Source: Cerasicoccus frondis (GTDB lineage Bacteria; Verrucomicrobiota; Verrucomicrobiia; Opitutales; Cerasicoccaceae). From it: a stretch of 64,000 nt of DNA. The translations under genes were made by a program, and so were the position numbers. Under the pieces are notes generated by a model that was given only the letters and a program-made list of their open reading frames with translations, made no database searches and was not told the origin of the DNA. Location: NCBI GenBank assembly GCA_031296915.1, contig JAVDPC010000003.1, positions 1 to 64,000 of the forward strand, read 5' to 3'. Positions within the stretch are counted from its first letter, which is position 1. Every line of letters begins with the position of its first letter. Positions 44,488-53,643 of this stretch are shown here, piece by piece.

Positions 44488-45972
44488 CTACTCGGCGGGC
44501 ATGTCTTGGTCCACGTCGAGGCGGCCAACGAGGATCACGTCTTCGCGCTTTGCGGGGACTTCCCAGCCACCGCCGAGGGCCTTGTAGAGCTCGACCGAGG
44601 CCAGGTAGCGATCTAGCCAGGCGTTCACCAGCGTGAGCTCGACATTGAATTGCGTGTTCTGCGCACTGAGTAGATCTAGGTAGCTCGTGAGTCCGGCGCG
44701 GTAGCGGCTTTGCGCGAGGTCGACGGTGAGGTTGATTGCGTCGAGGTGGGCGCGGCGGGCGTCGATGCGGCGCTCCGAATAGTTGAGTTGATCGACGGCG
44801 TCCTTGAGTTCGCGAAACGCCTGTTGCACGACTTGCTCATAGCGGATCAAGGCTTCGTTTTGATAGGCCTCCGAGGCTTCAACACGCGCGGCATTGCGGC
44901 CAAAGTCGTAGAGCGTTCCAGTTACCATGCCCGTGATGGACCACGTGGCGTTGTCGTCGGAAAACACTTTGCCCATCGGGTCGGAGATGAGTCCGCCCAA
45001 GGCGCCAACCGTGACGGTTGGCCAGCGCTCGGCTTTCACGACGCCGATCTGATACGTGAGTGCGCGGGCTTGCGACTCGGCGGCAACGATGTCCGGTCGG
45101 CGCGCAAGCAGGGACACGGGCGCCTGGTCGAGATTGGTTTGCGGTGGTGGCGGCAGGATGAATCGGTTCTCTTGAACCGTTGGCTCGCTCCAGATTTCTT
45201 TGGGGCTGGCGCCGACTAAGACGGCGAGCGAAGTGGTGAGCAGGCTGGCCTGTTCGTTGAGGCTTGGCAGCTCGGCATTGGCGGCAGCGAGCTCCGCGGC
45301 GGCTTGCTGCTTTTCCAATTCGGTGATGGCACCGCTGTCGCGCCGCACGCTTTGGATGTCGAATGCTTCCTGACGCGAGCGAATCGTGTCTTCGGTAATC
45401 GCGACCTGACGTTGCGTTGCGAGCAGCATGAAGTAGGTCGTCGCAACCTCCGCGGCGAGCGTCGTGCGGACGGTTTCATAGCTGTATGCTGTCGCCAGAA
45501 GTTCCTCACGCGAAGCATTGCTGGCGTTGGCCAACTTGCCCCACAGGTCGATCTCATAGTCGAGCATGCCGATCAGCTGAAAGCTATCCTGCGGGCCGCC
45601 CTGCGATGCGCCGTTGGGGTTCAGCGTATTCGGGTAATCCTGACGCGCGATGGTGGAGTTACCGGTCAGCGTGGGCCACTGGTTCGCCTTGGCGAAACCG
45701 AGGTTTGCGCGGGCAGCTAGCACGCGTTGGGCGGCGGCCTGGAGGTCGAAGTTCTCCGTGAGCGCACGCTCGATGAGCGCGTTCAAGACATCGTCGCCAA
45801 ACGCGGTCCACCAGGTCTCCAGCTGGGCGTCGGAGATGGCTTGGGACTCGGAGGATTTGCCGTTGGAAAAGCTGTCGGGCAAAGTGCTTTGCGGCTGCTC
45901 ATACTCGGGTGCGAGTGAGCAGCCGCCAAGCAGGCTTATGGTGATCGCTATGATCGAAAGTCGCCAATTCAT
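44488..45972 (-). CDS. RND efflux outer-membrane factor, NodT/OprM family lipoprotein
   Basis: A lipoprotein signal with lipobox LLGGC (residues 14-18) opens the 494-residue protein; CSLAPEYEQPQ is the standard mature start of this family. Two repeated outer-membrane-efflux domains follow, with AAQRVLAARANLGFAKANQWP and the second-half equivalent ARALTYQIGVVKAERWPTV. LARRPDIVAAE is the usual link. It forms the trimeric outer-membrane channel for the pump encoded upstream. It is last gene of the cupin-adaptor-pump-channel operon, 109 bases after the pump gene. Confidence 0.93.
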   Translation of the reverse strand: MNWRLSIIAITISLLGGCSLAPEYEQPQSTLPDSFSNGKSSESQAISDAQLETWWTAFGDDVLNALIERALTENFDLQAAAQRVLAARANLGFAKANQWPTLTGNSTIARQDYPNTLNPNGASQGGPQDSFQLIGMLDYEIDLWGKLANASNASREELLATAYSYETVRTTLAAEVATTYFMLLATQRQVAITEDTIRSRQEAFDIQSVRRDSGAITELEKQQAAAELAAANAELPSLNEQASLLTTSLAVLVGASPKEIWSEPTVQENRFILPPPPQTNLDQAPVSLLARRPDIVAAESQARALTYQIGVVKAERWPTVTVGALGGLISDPMGKVFSDDNATWSITGMVTGTLYDFGRNAARVEASEAYQNEALIRYEQVVQQAFRELKDAVDQLNYSERRIDARRAHLDAINLTVDLAQSRYRAGLTSYLDLLSAQNTQFNVELTLVNAWLDRYLASVELYKALGGGWEVPAKREDVILVGRLDVDQDMPAE

Positions 45973-46081
45973 GTTGGTATAAAATAGTGGTTTAGTCGCT
46001 TAGTGGGCGTTTAAAAACTCAATTGACCTTCGTTGGAGAGCGTCTTCGTGGTCAAAATTCCTTTTCTTCACCTCGACGAAA

Positions 46082-49000
46082 TTAGACGTTGGCCGTTTGC
46101 GGGAGCAGCTCGGGCTCGCGTTGCTTGAGCCGGATCACCGACAGGCGGCGGCAGATGACGTAGAACACCGGCGTGAAAAACAGACCGAAGAACGTCACCC
46201 CGAGCATGCCGGAGAACACCGCGACTCCGAGCGCCTGACGCATCTCAGCGCCCGCGCCCTTCGCAAGCACCAACGGCACGACGCCGAGGATGAACGCAAA
46301 GGAGGTCATTAAAATCGGACGCAGGCGCAGGCGCGCTGCCTCGGTGGCGGCGGCCCAGCGGTCACGGCCCTGGCTTTCGAGTTCGCGGGCAAATTCCACG
46401 ATGAGAATCGCGTTCTTTGACGCTAGGCCGATGAGGACCACGAAGCCGATTTGCGTGAGGATGTTGTTGTCCATGCCGGCAATCGACACGCCGCTGATCG
46501 CGGAGAACAAACACATCGGCACGATCAGGATGATCGACAGTGGAAGCATCCAGCTTTCGTAAAGCGCCGAGAGGAGGAGGAACACAAACACGACGGCCAG
46601 AATGAAGGCGATGATCGCGGTGTTGCCCGTGAGACGCTCCTGATATGCCAGTTCGGTCCACTCGAAGTCGAAGCCTTCGGGCAGCGTTGTTGCGGCGATC
46701 TGCTCCATGGCGTCGAGTGCTTCACCGGAACTGTAGCCGGGCGCTGCGCTGCCCCGAAGAGGCGCGGCAGGATACAGATTGTAGCGCGGAATGAGCGTTG
46801 GGCCAGTGGTGTTTTGCACGGTGGCAATGGAGCCGAGCGGGACCATGCTACCGTTGTCGCTGCGGACTTTGATCTGCATGACGTCTTCGACGTCGAGGCG
46901 CTGCGAAGGCTTGGCCTGGGCGGTTACGCGGAAGGTTCGGCCGAGGTAGCTCAAGTCGTTCACGAAAACGGAGCCGACATAGACTTCCAGTGCTTCAAAG
47001 ATGCGCGATACGGGGACGCTCAGTTGCTCGGCGCGCACGCGGTCGACATCGAGATAAATCTGCGGCGTGTTGTTATTGAAGAAGGTATTGACGGCCGTTG
47101 TCGCTTCGCTGCTGGAGTCGTTGCCCGCAGCCTCCATCGCAAATACGGCTTGCTTGAGCGCTTCGGTACCGCGGCCACTGCGATCCTGCACCATCATGCG
47201 GAAGCCGCTCGCGCTGCCGATGCCGCGCACTGGAGGCGGCGCGAAGACGACAGCGGTCGCGTCTTTAATGGTGGCCAATTCTTCGCGCACGGTGTCCATG
47301 ATCTTCTGCTGCGTGAGGCCTTTGGTTTCGCGCTCATCGAAGCCTTCCAAAACCGGGAAGAGGGCGGCGCCGTTGGACAGGCGGGCGCCACGGGCGGCGG
47401 AGTAACCGGAGAAGCCAATGATGTCGGCAATGCCGTCGATGGCCATGATCTTGTCGCGAATGCGCTGCGTAACGCGGTCGGTCTCGGAGAGCGAGGCGCC
47501 TGAGGGCAGCTCGATGGATACGATCAGGTAGCCTTTGTCTTGCGCGGGAATGAAGCCCGTGGGTGTGCGGTTAAACAAGGTGATCGTGCCGACCATTAGC
47601 AGCGCGTAGATGAAGAGCATGAGGATCGGCCAACGGATGACGCCGCCAACGATGCGACCGTAAAAGTTCGAGAGCCCGTCCATGCCCGCGTTGAATTTGT
47701 CGCAGCAGAAGTGGAAGCCACGGCTGAGGAAGTTGCGGGGCTTGGGATCGTGTTCGTGCTCCTTCATGAGGATGGCCGCGAGGGCCGGGGAGAGCGTGAG
47801 CGATACGAGCACGGAGATCATTGTCGCCACAGCGATCGTTACACCGAAGGCCTGATAGAACTTGCCTGACATGCCTTCCATGAAGGTCGTTGGCAAGAAT
47901 ACCGCCACGAGCACAAGGCCCATCCCGACGAGCGCCGAGCCCACTTCGTCCATCGTCTTGCGCGCCGCCTGGAGCGACTTCATGCCCTCGCGCATGTTGC
48001 GCTCCATGTTTTCCACAACGACGATGGCGTCGTCCACCACGATGCCGATGGCGAGCACGAGCCCGAAGAGTGTGAGCGTGTTGAGGGAGAAGCCGAGGGC
48101 GGCCATGACGGCGAAGGTGCCAATGAGCGAAACCGGAATCGCCACAATCGGAATGATCGCGACGCGCCAGGATTGCAGGAAGACGAACATTACCAGCACC
48201 ACGAGCACGACGGCTTCGATGACCGTGTGCTCCACGGCGTTGACGGACTCTTCAATGAACTTAGTCGGGTTGTAGGCGACCTCGTATTGCAGGCCCGGAG
48301 GAAAGCTGTTCGAGATGTCTTCGATCTCGGCCAGGATCGCGTTGGCGGTCGCCAAGGCGTTCGTTCCCGGGCGTTGATAAACGGGCACGGCGACGGCCGG
48401 GTAGCTGTTCAAGTAACCCAGCGTGGTGTATTCCTGCGCGCCAAGTTGGATGTCGGCTACGTCGCGCAGACGCACCAGGCGGCCATCGTCGTCGGACTTC
48501 ACCACGATCTCACCGAAGGACTCGGGGTCGATCAGGCGGCCCTGCGTTTGCAAGGTGTATTCGTAGTATTGCTGTTGCGGCTGAGGCAGTTGATTAAGCG
48601 TGCCGCTGGCGACCTGGACGTTCTGTTCGCGAATGGCGTCGAGCACTTCGCCGGGCGTCAGTTCATAGGATTGGATCATGTCGGGGTCGAGCCAGACGCG
48701 CATGGCGTAGTCCGAGCCACCGTAGATCGCGATGTCGCCCACGCCATCGATGCGGCGGATGCGGTCGCGCACATTCAGCACGACATAGTTGCTGATGTAG
48801 GACTGGTCGTAGGTGCCATCGGGCGAATACATGTTGATGACTAGCATGAGCTCCGGAGAGCTCTTTTGCGTCGTCACGCCGAGGCTTCGAACGGCTTCGG
48901 GCAAACGTGCTTCCGCAATGGCGACGCGGTTTTGCACGAGCACCTGCGCGGTGTCCAAGTCGGTCCCGAGCTCGAAGGTAATCGTCAGGTCCATGTTGCC

Positions 49001-49261
49001 CGTCGAGCTGGATTGGGACGACATGTAGAGCATGCCTTCGACGCCGTTGACTTCCTGTTCGATTGGCGTGGCGACGGTGGCGGCGACGGTTTCCGCATCA
49101 GCGCCCGGGTAGGTGGCGCGCACGCGAATCGTTGGCGGCGCAACCTCCGGATAGGGCTCCACTGGCAGCTCGAAGAAGGCGAGGCCGCCTACGATCATGG
49201 TCAGGATGGAGAGGACCGTCGCGAAGATGGGACGGTCGATAAAGAACCTTGAAAATTTCAT
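46082..49261 (-). CDS. RND multidrug efflux pump, HAE1 (AcrB/MexF) family
   Basis: 1,059 residues, the normal length. It begins KFSRFFIDRPIFATVLSIL and has the two large periplasmic loops and 12 helices of the family. The proton relay aspartates are present in VLAIGIVVDDAIVVVENMER, and GFVVLIGLASKNAILIVEFA is the matching fourth-helix pair in the second half. TPTGFIPAQDKGYLIVSIELP marks the second loop. It exports lipophilic toxicants across both membranes with the adaptor and channel encoded next to it. The arrangement adaptor-pump-channel resembles MexEF-OprN of Pseudomonas, an efflux system linked to electrophile stress. Confidence 0.95.
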   Translation of the reverse strand: MKFSRFFIDRPIFATVLSILTMIVGGLAFFELPVEPYPEVAPPTIRVRATYPGADAETVAATVATPIEQEVNGVEGMLYMSSQSSSTGNMDLTITFELGTDLDTAQVLVQNRVAIAEARLPEAVRSLGVTTQKSSPELMLVINMYSPDGTYDQSYISNYVVLNVRDRIRRIDGVGDIAIYGGSDYAMRVWLDPDMIQSYELTPGEVLDAIREQNVQVASGTLNQLPQPQQQYYEYTLQTQGRLIDPESFGEIVVKSDDDGRLVRLRDVADIQLGAQEYTTLGYLNSYPAVAVPVYQRPGTNALATANAILAEIEDISNSFPPGLQYEVAYNPTKFIEESVNAVEHTVIEAVVLVVLVMFVFLQSWRVAIIPIVAIPVSLIGTFAVMAALGFSLNTLTLFGLVLAIGIVVDDAIVVVENMERNMREGMKSLQAARKTMDEVGSALVGMGLVLVAVFLPTTFMEGMSGKFYQAFGVTIAVATMISVLVSLTLSPALAAILMKEHEHDPKPRNFLSRGFHFCCDKFNAGMDGLSNFYGRIVGGVIRWPILMLFIYALLMVGTITLFNRTPTGFIPAQDKGYLIVSIELPSGASLSETDRVTQRIRDKIMAIDGIADIIGFSGYSAARGARLSNGAALFPVLEGFDERETKGLTQQKIMDTVREELATIKDATAVVFAPPPVRGIGSASGFRMMVQDRSGRGTEALKQAVFAMEAAGNDSSSEATTAVNTFFNNNTPQIYLDVDRVRAEQLSVPVSRIFEALEVYVGSVFVNDLSYLGRTFRVTAQAKPSQRLDVEDVMQIKVRSDNGSMVPLGSIATVQNTTGPTLIPRYNLYPAAPLRGSAAPGYSSGEALDAMEQIAATTLPEGFDFEWTELAYQERLTGNTAIIAFILAVVFVFLLLSALYESWMLPLSIILIVPMCLFSAISGVSIAGMDNNILTQIGFVVLIGLASKNAILIVEFARELESQGRDRWAAATEAARLRLRPILMTSFAFILGVVPLVLAKGAGAEMRQALGVAVFSGMLGVTFFGLFFTPVFYVICRRLSVIRLKQREPELLPQTANV

Positions 49262-49282
49262 GACGTCGGAGGGCGGCGCCCT

Positions 49283-50452
49283 TTAAAGTTGTCCGATTTG
49301 TATCTCCTCAAGCGAGGGGATGTCTTCGATGGAGGGCATGAATTCGGTGTCCTGCCATTCGATGGTTTCCATGACGGGCGTCACGTCCTGCTCGGCGCTG
49401 CGGATGCGCACGACGCCATTGATCACGACGCGTTCGGCGCCGGTGAGGCCTTCGCGGATGATGATGAGACCGTTGTCCAAAACCGGGCCCAGTTTGAGGT
49501 AAGCGCGCTCGGTTTGGTTGGCGTCGTTCACAATGTAAACGAATTTGCGGTGCTGGTCGGTTTGGATTGTGTGCTCGGGCAGGAGCGTGGCCTCGTAATT
49601 GCCGCTGCCAACAAGGCGTGCGCGACCAAAGAGACCGGGCTGCAAAATGCCGTTGCGATTGCCGACGAGTGCGCGCACCGTGATCGAGCCCGTGCCTTCG
49701 TCGACTTCGTTGTCGACAAAATCAATGCGGCCACGGTGCGCGTAGCTGTCCTCATCCTGCAGGCGGACGAAGAGCGGGTTGGGATTCGCGCCGTCGCCCG
49801 GGCGTTCGCCGGACTGATCGAGGCGCGCGTACTTGAGCAGCTCGCCCTGCGAAACTTCGAACGTGAAGTGAATCGGCGCAACGCTGACAATGCGCGTGAG
49901 CAGGGTGTCGTTTTCGCGAACGAGGTTGCCGGTATCGACAAAGCTTTCGCTGATCTTGCCGTCGATGGGCGCGGTGATCGTCGTGAACTCCAGGTTGAGC
50001 TGGGCTTCGTTGAGCGCGGCTTCTGCGACTTGCAACTCCTGCAAACTCATGTCCAGCTCCTGCTCGGAAATAGCGTTGGAATCGAGCAGCGACTTCGCGC
50101 GCTCGTGAACTTTCTCCGCCAAGGCATACTGCGCCTGCGCGCGTTTGACCTCGAACTCGAATGGGCGCTGATCGATGACGTAGAGCACATCGCCCTGCTT
50201 CACGAACTGGCCGTCGCGGAATTGTTTTTTGACCAGGTAGCCGGTCACGCGGGCGCGGATGTCGACTTCTTCCGTGGCTTCAAAACGGCCGGTGTATTCA
50301 TCCCACTCGACGATTCTGCGCTTGAGCGGATGAGCGACGTCGACTTCGGGGGGCGGTGCTTCGGCCTGCTTTACTTCCTCGCCGCAACCTGCGACAAAGA
50401 GCGCCGCGAGTACAGCCGGAAGCCAGTGAATTATGGTGCGTAGTGGTGTCAT
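49283..50452 (-). CDS. RND efflux periplasmic adaptor (membrane fusion protein)
   Basis: 389 residues with a lipoprotein signal (lipobox VAGC at 20-23). Family marks: EVDIRARVTGYLVKKQFRDG (barrel-lipoyl part), a helical hairpin at about 105-160, FTTITAPIDGKISESFVDTG and the beta-barrel region to the end. It links the inner-membrane pump to the outer-membrane channel. The pump gene follows after 21 bases and the cupin gene precedes it by 21 bases, so all four genes share one transcript. Confidence 0.93.
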   Translation of the reverse strand: MTPLRTIIHWLPAVLAALFVAGCGEEVKQAEAPPPEVDVAHPLKRRIVEWDEYTGRFEATEEVDIRARVTGYLVKKQFRDGQFVKQGDVLYVIDQRPFEFEVKRAQAQYALAEKVHERAKSLLDSNAISEQELDMSLQELQVAEAALNEAQLNLEFTTITAPIDGKISESFVDTGNLVRENDTLLTRIVSVAPIHFTFEVSQGELLKYARLDQSGERPGDGANPNPLFVRLQDEDSYAHRGRIDFVDNEVDEGTGSITVRALVGNRNGILQPGLFGRARLVGSGNYEATLLPEHTIQTDQHRKFVYIVNDANQTERAYLKLGPVLDNGLIIIREGLTGAERVVINGVVRIRSAEQDVTPVMETIEWQDTEFMPSIEDIPSLEEIQIGQL

Positions 50453-50473
50453 GTTGATATCCCGATGATTGTT

Positions 50474-50968
50474 TTACTGCCGGTTGGCGGTTGCGTATTG
50501 TTCGTCGCTGACTCGCTCGAGCCAGGTGACGCCTTGGCCATTGAGGGATTCCACAATGGCCACGTGGGTCATGGCGCTATCGGGGGCCGCGCCATGCCAG
50601 TGTTTGATGTCGGCGGGGATCCAGACGGTGTCGCCCGCTTTGATGATTTGCAGGGGCTCGCCCCAGCTTTGGACGCAGCCAATGCCCTCAGTAACGATGA
50701 GGAGCTGGCCGAGTGGATGTGTGTGCCAGGCTGTGCGCGCGCCGGGCTCAAACGACACCGTGGCGCCGTAAGCCCGGCTCGGCGGCTCGGCGCGAAACGG
50801 ATTATCAATCGTGACATCGCCGGTGAAGTTCTGGCTATTACCCTGAACGGCGGCTTGAGCATCGCTCTTCGTGACGATGATTGCGTCGGTTGGTTGTTCT
50901 TCGGTTGCCATAATGTTTGCGCTGGCAAGCAGCATGAGTGAAAGAACGCTGAGACTGAGCTTGGGCAT
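50474..50968 (-). CDS. Exported cupin, hydroxynitrile-lyase-like
   Basis: I take the ATG at 50968 as start, because the chain then opens with a signal peptide (MPKLSLSVLSLMLLASANIMA) and the promoter element lies 87 bases upstream, as for the dehydrogenase; an ATG at 51037 would leave no room for it. The 164-residue protein has one cupin domain: ARTAWHTHPLGQLLIV, then GDTVWIPADIKHWHGA, giving three or four metal-binding histidines. The pattern matches small Mn-dependent cupins of the (R)-hydroxynitrile-lyase type. The real substrate is unknown. As first gene of the efflux operon it may detoxify an aldehyde-derived compound in the periplasm. Confidence 0.85.
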   Translation of the reverse strand: MPKLSLSVLSLMLLASANIMATEEQPTDAIIVTKSDAQAAVQGNSQNFTGDVTIDNPFRAEPPSRAYGATVSFEPGARTAWHTHPLGQLLIVTEGIGCVQSWGEPLQIIKAGDTVWIPADIKHWHGAAPDSAMTHVAIVESLNGQGVTWLERVSDEQYATANRQ

Positions 50969-51054
50969 GAATCTGCGTGGGCGTACTGGTTTCGTTAGCT
51001 CTGCGTGTGTTGCTGCATCTGGTGTGCGTGTTTCCATGTGTATCCTCAGTTGAA

Positions 51055-51132
51055 TTTCGAACTGCGGCTATGATACACCAAGCGCATGAAAACCGGGTAG
51101 ACCGATCCTCTTGGATTGTTGCCTGATTCTCC
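51055..51132 (-). promoter_or_regulatory. AraC-regulator-type promoter element, copy 2
   Basis: See copy 1 at 44283-44360: same length, same orientation relative to the minus-strand gene, same core. It lies between the cupin-efflux operon and the divergent araC-type gene and could serve both. Confidence 0.72.
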
Positions 51133-51226
51133 GGTTCGTGAGAAAAATTTGATTTTTGCCCGGGAAAAGTGCTATTATTGCGACAAGCAAAAGCGGCTAT
51201 GCACCGCATCAACAAAGGCTCGCATC

Positions 51227-52141
51227 ATGAAATCAGATCCAGCATTAGAAAAAGCAATCGGCTCTTTAAGCCGCTTAATTGCCCAATTGACTGAAAGAGG
51301 AAATTTAAGCGAATGTGCAATCGAGGGGCTTGGCTTGTTTACCAGCACGACAACCTCTGATCCTCTAACCGGTGTTTACGAACCGAGCATTTGCATCGTT
51401 GCGCAGGGCGCGAAGCGCGTGCATCTGGGTGAGGAATCGTTCGTCTACGATTCGCAGTATCACCTGATCACGTCCGTGCAATTGCCAACGGTGGTGCGCA
51501 TCATTGAAGCCAGCGAGGAGAAACCGTACCAAGGGCTTCGTTTGAAGTTCAACCTCCGCGAAGTCGCGCAGCTCATGGTCGACAGCGATCTGCCCCCCGC
51601 GCGACCGCAGCAATCGAATTGCGGCATGGCTGTGGGGCAAAACACACCGGCGCTGATCGACGCGGTGACGCGTCTGGTCAACCTGCTCAATGAACCGCAG
51701 GATATCCCCATTCTCGCGCCGACGATTCAGCGCGAAATCATTTACCGCGTGCTCACGGGAGAGCTTGGCGCGCGCTTGCGCCAAATAGCGGCGGGTGGAA
51801 GTCAAGGCCACCAGATCGCGCGGAGTATTGAATGGCTCAGTGAAAATTACACGCAGCCTCTGCGCGTGGAAAACCTGGCGCAACAGGCAGGAATGAGCGC
51901 GTCAACGTTTCACCACCACTTCCGCAACATCACTGCGATGAGCCCGCTGCAATATCAGAAGCAACTTCGCTTGCGCGAGGCGCGACGCCTGATGCTGATG
52001 GATCGTCAAGACGCAGCCACGGCGTCGTTTAACGTCGGCTACGAAAGCCCATCGCAGTTTAGCCGCGAGTATAGTCGCTTGTTTGGGGCACCGCCGATGC
52101 GTGACATTGCGAATCTGCAGGAGATGTCCAAGGCGAGCTGA
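51227..52141 (+). CDS. AraC-family regulator, YqhC-like (AraC_N domain)
   Basis: With the ATG at 51227 the protein has 304 residues; an upstream in-frame codon at 51116 would read through the promoter element. The N-terminal domain (PF06719 type) shows GVYEPSICIVAQGAKRVHLGEESFVYDS and HLITSVQLPTVVRI. The C-terminal double helix-turn-helix has LAQQAGMSASTFHHHFRNITAMSPLQYQKQLRL and AASFNVGYESPSQFSREYSRLFG. In Escherichia coli YqhC of this group activates aldehyde reductase genes on aldehyde stress. Here the gene is divergent from the cupin-efflux operon, and the shared element also precedes a YahK-like reductase. I infer an aldehyde or electrophile-response regulator. Confidence 0.9.
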   Translation: MKSDPALEKAIGSLSRLIAQLTERGNLSECAIEGLGLFTSTTTSDPLTGVYEPSICIVAQGAKRVHLGEESFVYDSQYHLITSVQLPTVVRIIEASEEKPYQGLRLKFNLREVAQLMVDSDLPPARPQQSNCGMAVGQNTPALIDAVTRLVNLLNEPQDIPILAPTIQREIIYRVLTGELGARLRQIAAGGSQGHQIARSIEWLSENYTQPLRVENLAQQAGMSASTFHHHFRNITAMSPLQYQKQLRLREARRLMLMDRQDAATASFNVGYESPSQFSREYSRLFGAPPMRDIANLQEMSKAS

Positions 52142-52172
52142 GCGTGTGCAATTGCGCTACTGGGTTATGCGC

Positions 52173-52216
52173 AAAAAGCACGGACGTGAATGACACGACC
52201 GTGCTTGGGTTTCGTT
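52173..52216. terminator. Bidirectional terminator between araC-type gene and rtcB
   Basis: AGCACGG (52177) and CCGTGCT (52199) form a stem with a 15-base loop; AAAAA precedes it and GGTTTCGTTTTT follows, so both converging genes can end here. Confidence 0.7.
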
Positions 52217-52235
52217 TTTCTTTGAAGGTTGGCTG

Positions 52236-53636
52236 CTAGTCTTCCGGGCGTTCGCCGGCTTCGGCCATTTTGACTAGGCGCGGTTGGAAGCGAGCCAGCT
52301 TGTCGACCAGATCGCTTTGTGCGCCCATGACTTCCTCGATGTCTTTGTAGACCATTGGGACTTCGTCGATGCCGGCGGACAGCAGCGTAACGCCTCGTTC
52401 CTTCAGGAGCGCGTTGGCGGCTTTCCAATCCAGGCTTTGCTTGGCCTTGGTGCGCGACATCACACGGCCTGCGCCGTGGGACGCCGAGTGCAGCGACTCG
52501 GGTTGACCCTTGCCGCGCACGATGTAGGCCGAGCTCGCCATGGAGCCGGGGATGATCCCGAGAGCGCCTTCACCGGCCGGGGTCGCCCCCTTGCGGTGCA
52601 CGTAGACTTCGCGTCCGTCGTGGATTTCCTTCCATGCGAAGTTATGGTGATTCTCCACGTCGAGCAGGACTTCCGCGCCCAGGTGCTTGGCCACGTGTTG
52701 GTGGATGCAGGCATGGTTCGCCGCCGCGTATTCGCCCATCAGGTTCATCGCCGCCCAGTATTCCTGGCCGAGCTCCGTGTCCATATCCAACCACGCCAAG
52801 TGCTTCAGGTGGTCGGGCAACTCGGGGTGTTGCTGCATGGCTAGCTTACTGTAGCGTCCAGCAACTGCCGCGCCCGTTCCGCGGCTTCCGCTATGGGACA
52901 GGAGCGCCAAATACGTTCCGGGCGCCAAGCCCAGCTCGGTCTGGTTTTCAATGGTCAACTCGCCGAACTCGACGAAGTGGTTTCCGCTACCGGACGTTCC
53001 CAACTGCGCCCAAGCCTTGGGCTTCAGGTGGCTCGTCACTTCGGAGACCGACCAATCGCGGTCCAACACTGCGTGCTGGCGCTTATGGTTCTTTTGAAAC
53101 TCAGCGCCCGTTCCGAAGCGGGTTTCCTTATCGATGGCCGTGGTCAGGCGTTGGCGTCCGCGCTCGTCCTGCAGTTCGCGCAGCGGGATGTCGAGCACCG
53201 TCATTTTCATACGGCACGCGATGTCCACGCCGACAGCATACGGGATGACCGCGTTGTTGGTGGCAAGCACGCCGCCGATCGGCAGGCCGTAACCCAGGTG
53301 GGCGTCGGGCATCAACGCGCCGGCGACGGCTACAGGAAGATCGCAGGCGTTACGCATTTGCTCGATGGCGTTGTCGTCGAGGTCGTCTCCCCATTGACGC
53401 CAAGGCGCTGGCTCCTTGCGCGGAGTGAACTTCGGCGCCGACAGCAGTTCATCGGCGAGCGGCGCCCAATGCAAATGCTCGATATACTCATCGGGCTTAC
53501 GGATCACGTTAAGTAGCTGCGAGCGGACCGTTTCCGGAGAGACGGCTTCGTTCATCAGGCGCTTAATGATTTGGAAAGCGGCGCGGGTTGCGTCGCCCTT
53601 CGGGACGCCCCAGCGTTCTAGATCTTGTGCGTTCAT
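52236..53636 (-). CDS. rtcB: RNA-splicing ligase RtcB
   Basis: 466 residues. RtcB joins RNA 2',3'-cyclic phosphate (or 3'-phosphate) ends to 5'-OH ends using GTP and Mn. Active-site parts are visible: LMPDAHLGYGLPIGG, VGVDIACRMKM with metal ligands D138 and C141, SGSGNHFVEFG, LLSHSGSRGTG and ASHGAGRVMSR with H387, the histidine that is guanylylated. ACR replaces the commoner GCG after VDI, which marks a separate subgroup. It follows rtcA by 7 bases and is last gene of the sigma-54-dependent operon. Expected substrates are tRNAs cut in the anticodon loop. Confidence 0.96.
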   Translation of the reverse strand: MNAQDLERWGVPKGDATRAAFQIIKRLMNEAVSPETVRSQLLNVIRKPDEYIEHLHWAPLADELLSAPKFTPRKEPAPWRQWGDDLDDNAIEQMRNACDLPVAVAGALMPDAHLGYGLPIGGVLATNNAVIPYAVGVDIACRMKMTVLDIPLRELQDERGRQRLTTAIDKETRFGTGAEFQKNHKRQHAVLDRDWSVSEVTSHLKPKAWAQLGTSGSGNHFVEFGELTIENQTELGLAPGTYLALLSHSGSRGTGAAVAGRYSKLAMQQHPELPDHLKHLAWLDMDTELGQEYWAAMNLMGEYAAANHACIHQHVAKHLGAEVLLDVENHHNFAWKEIHDGREVYVHRKGATPAGEGALGIIPGSMASSAYIVRGKGQPESLHSASHGAGRVMSRTKAKQSLDWKAANALLKERGVTLLSAGIDEVPMVYKDIEEVMGAQSDLVDKLARFQPRLVKMAEAGERPED

Positions 53637-53643
53637 GGTAAAG

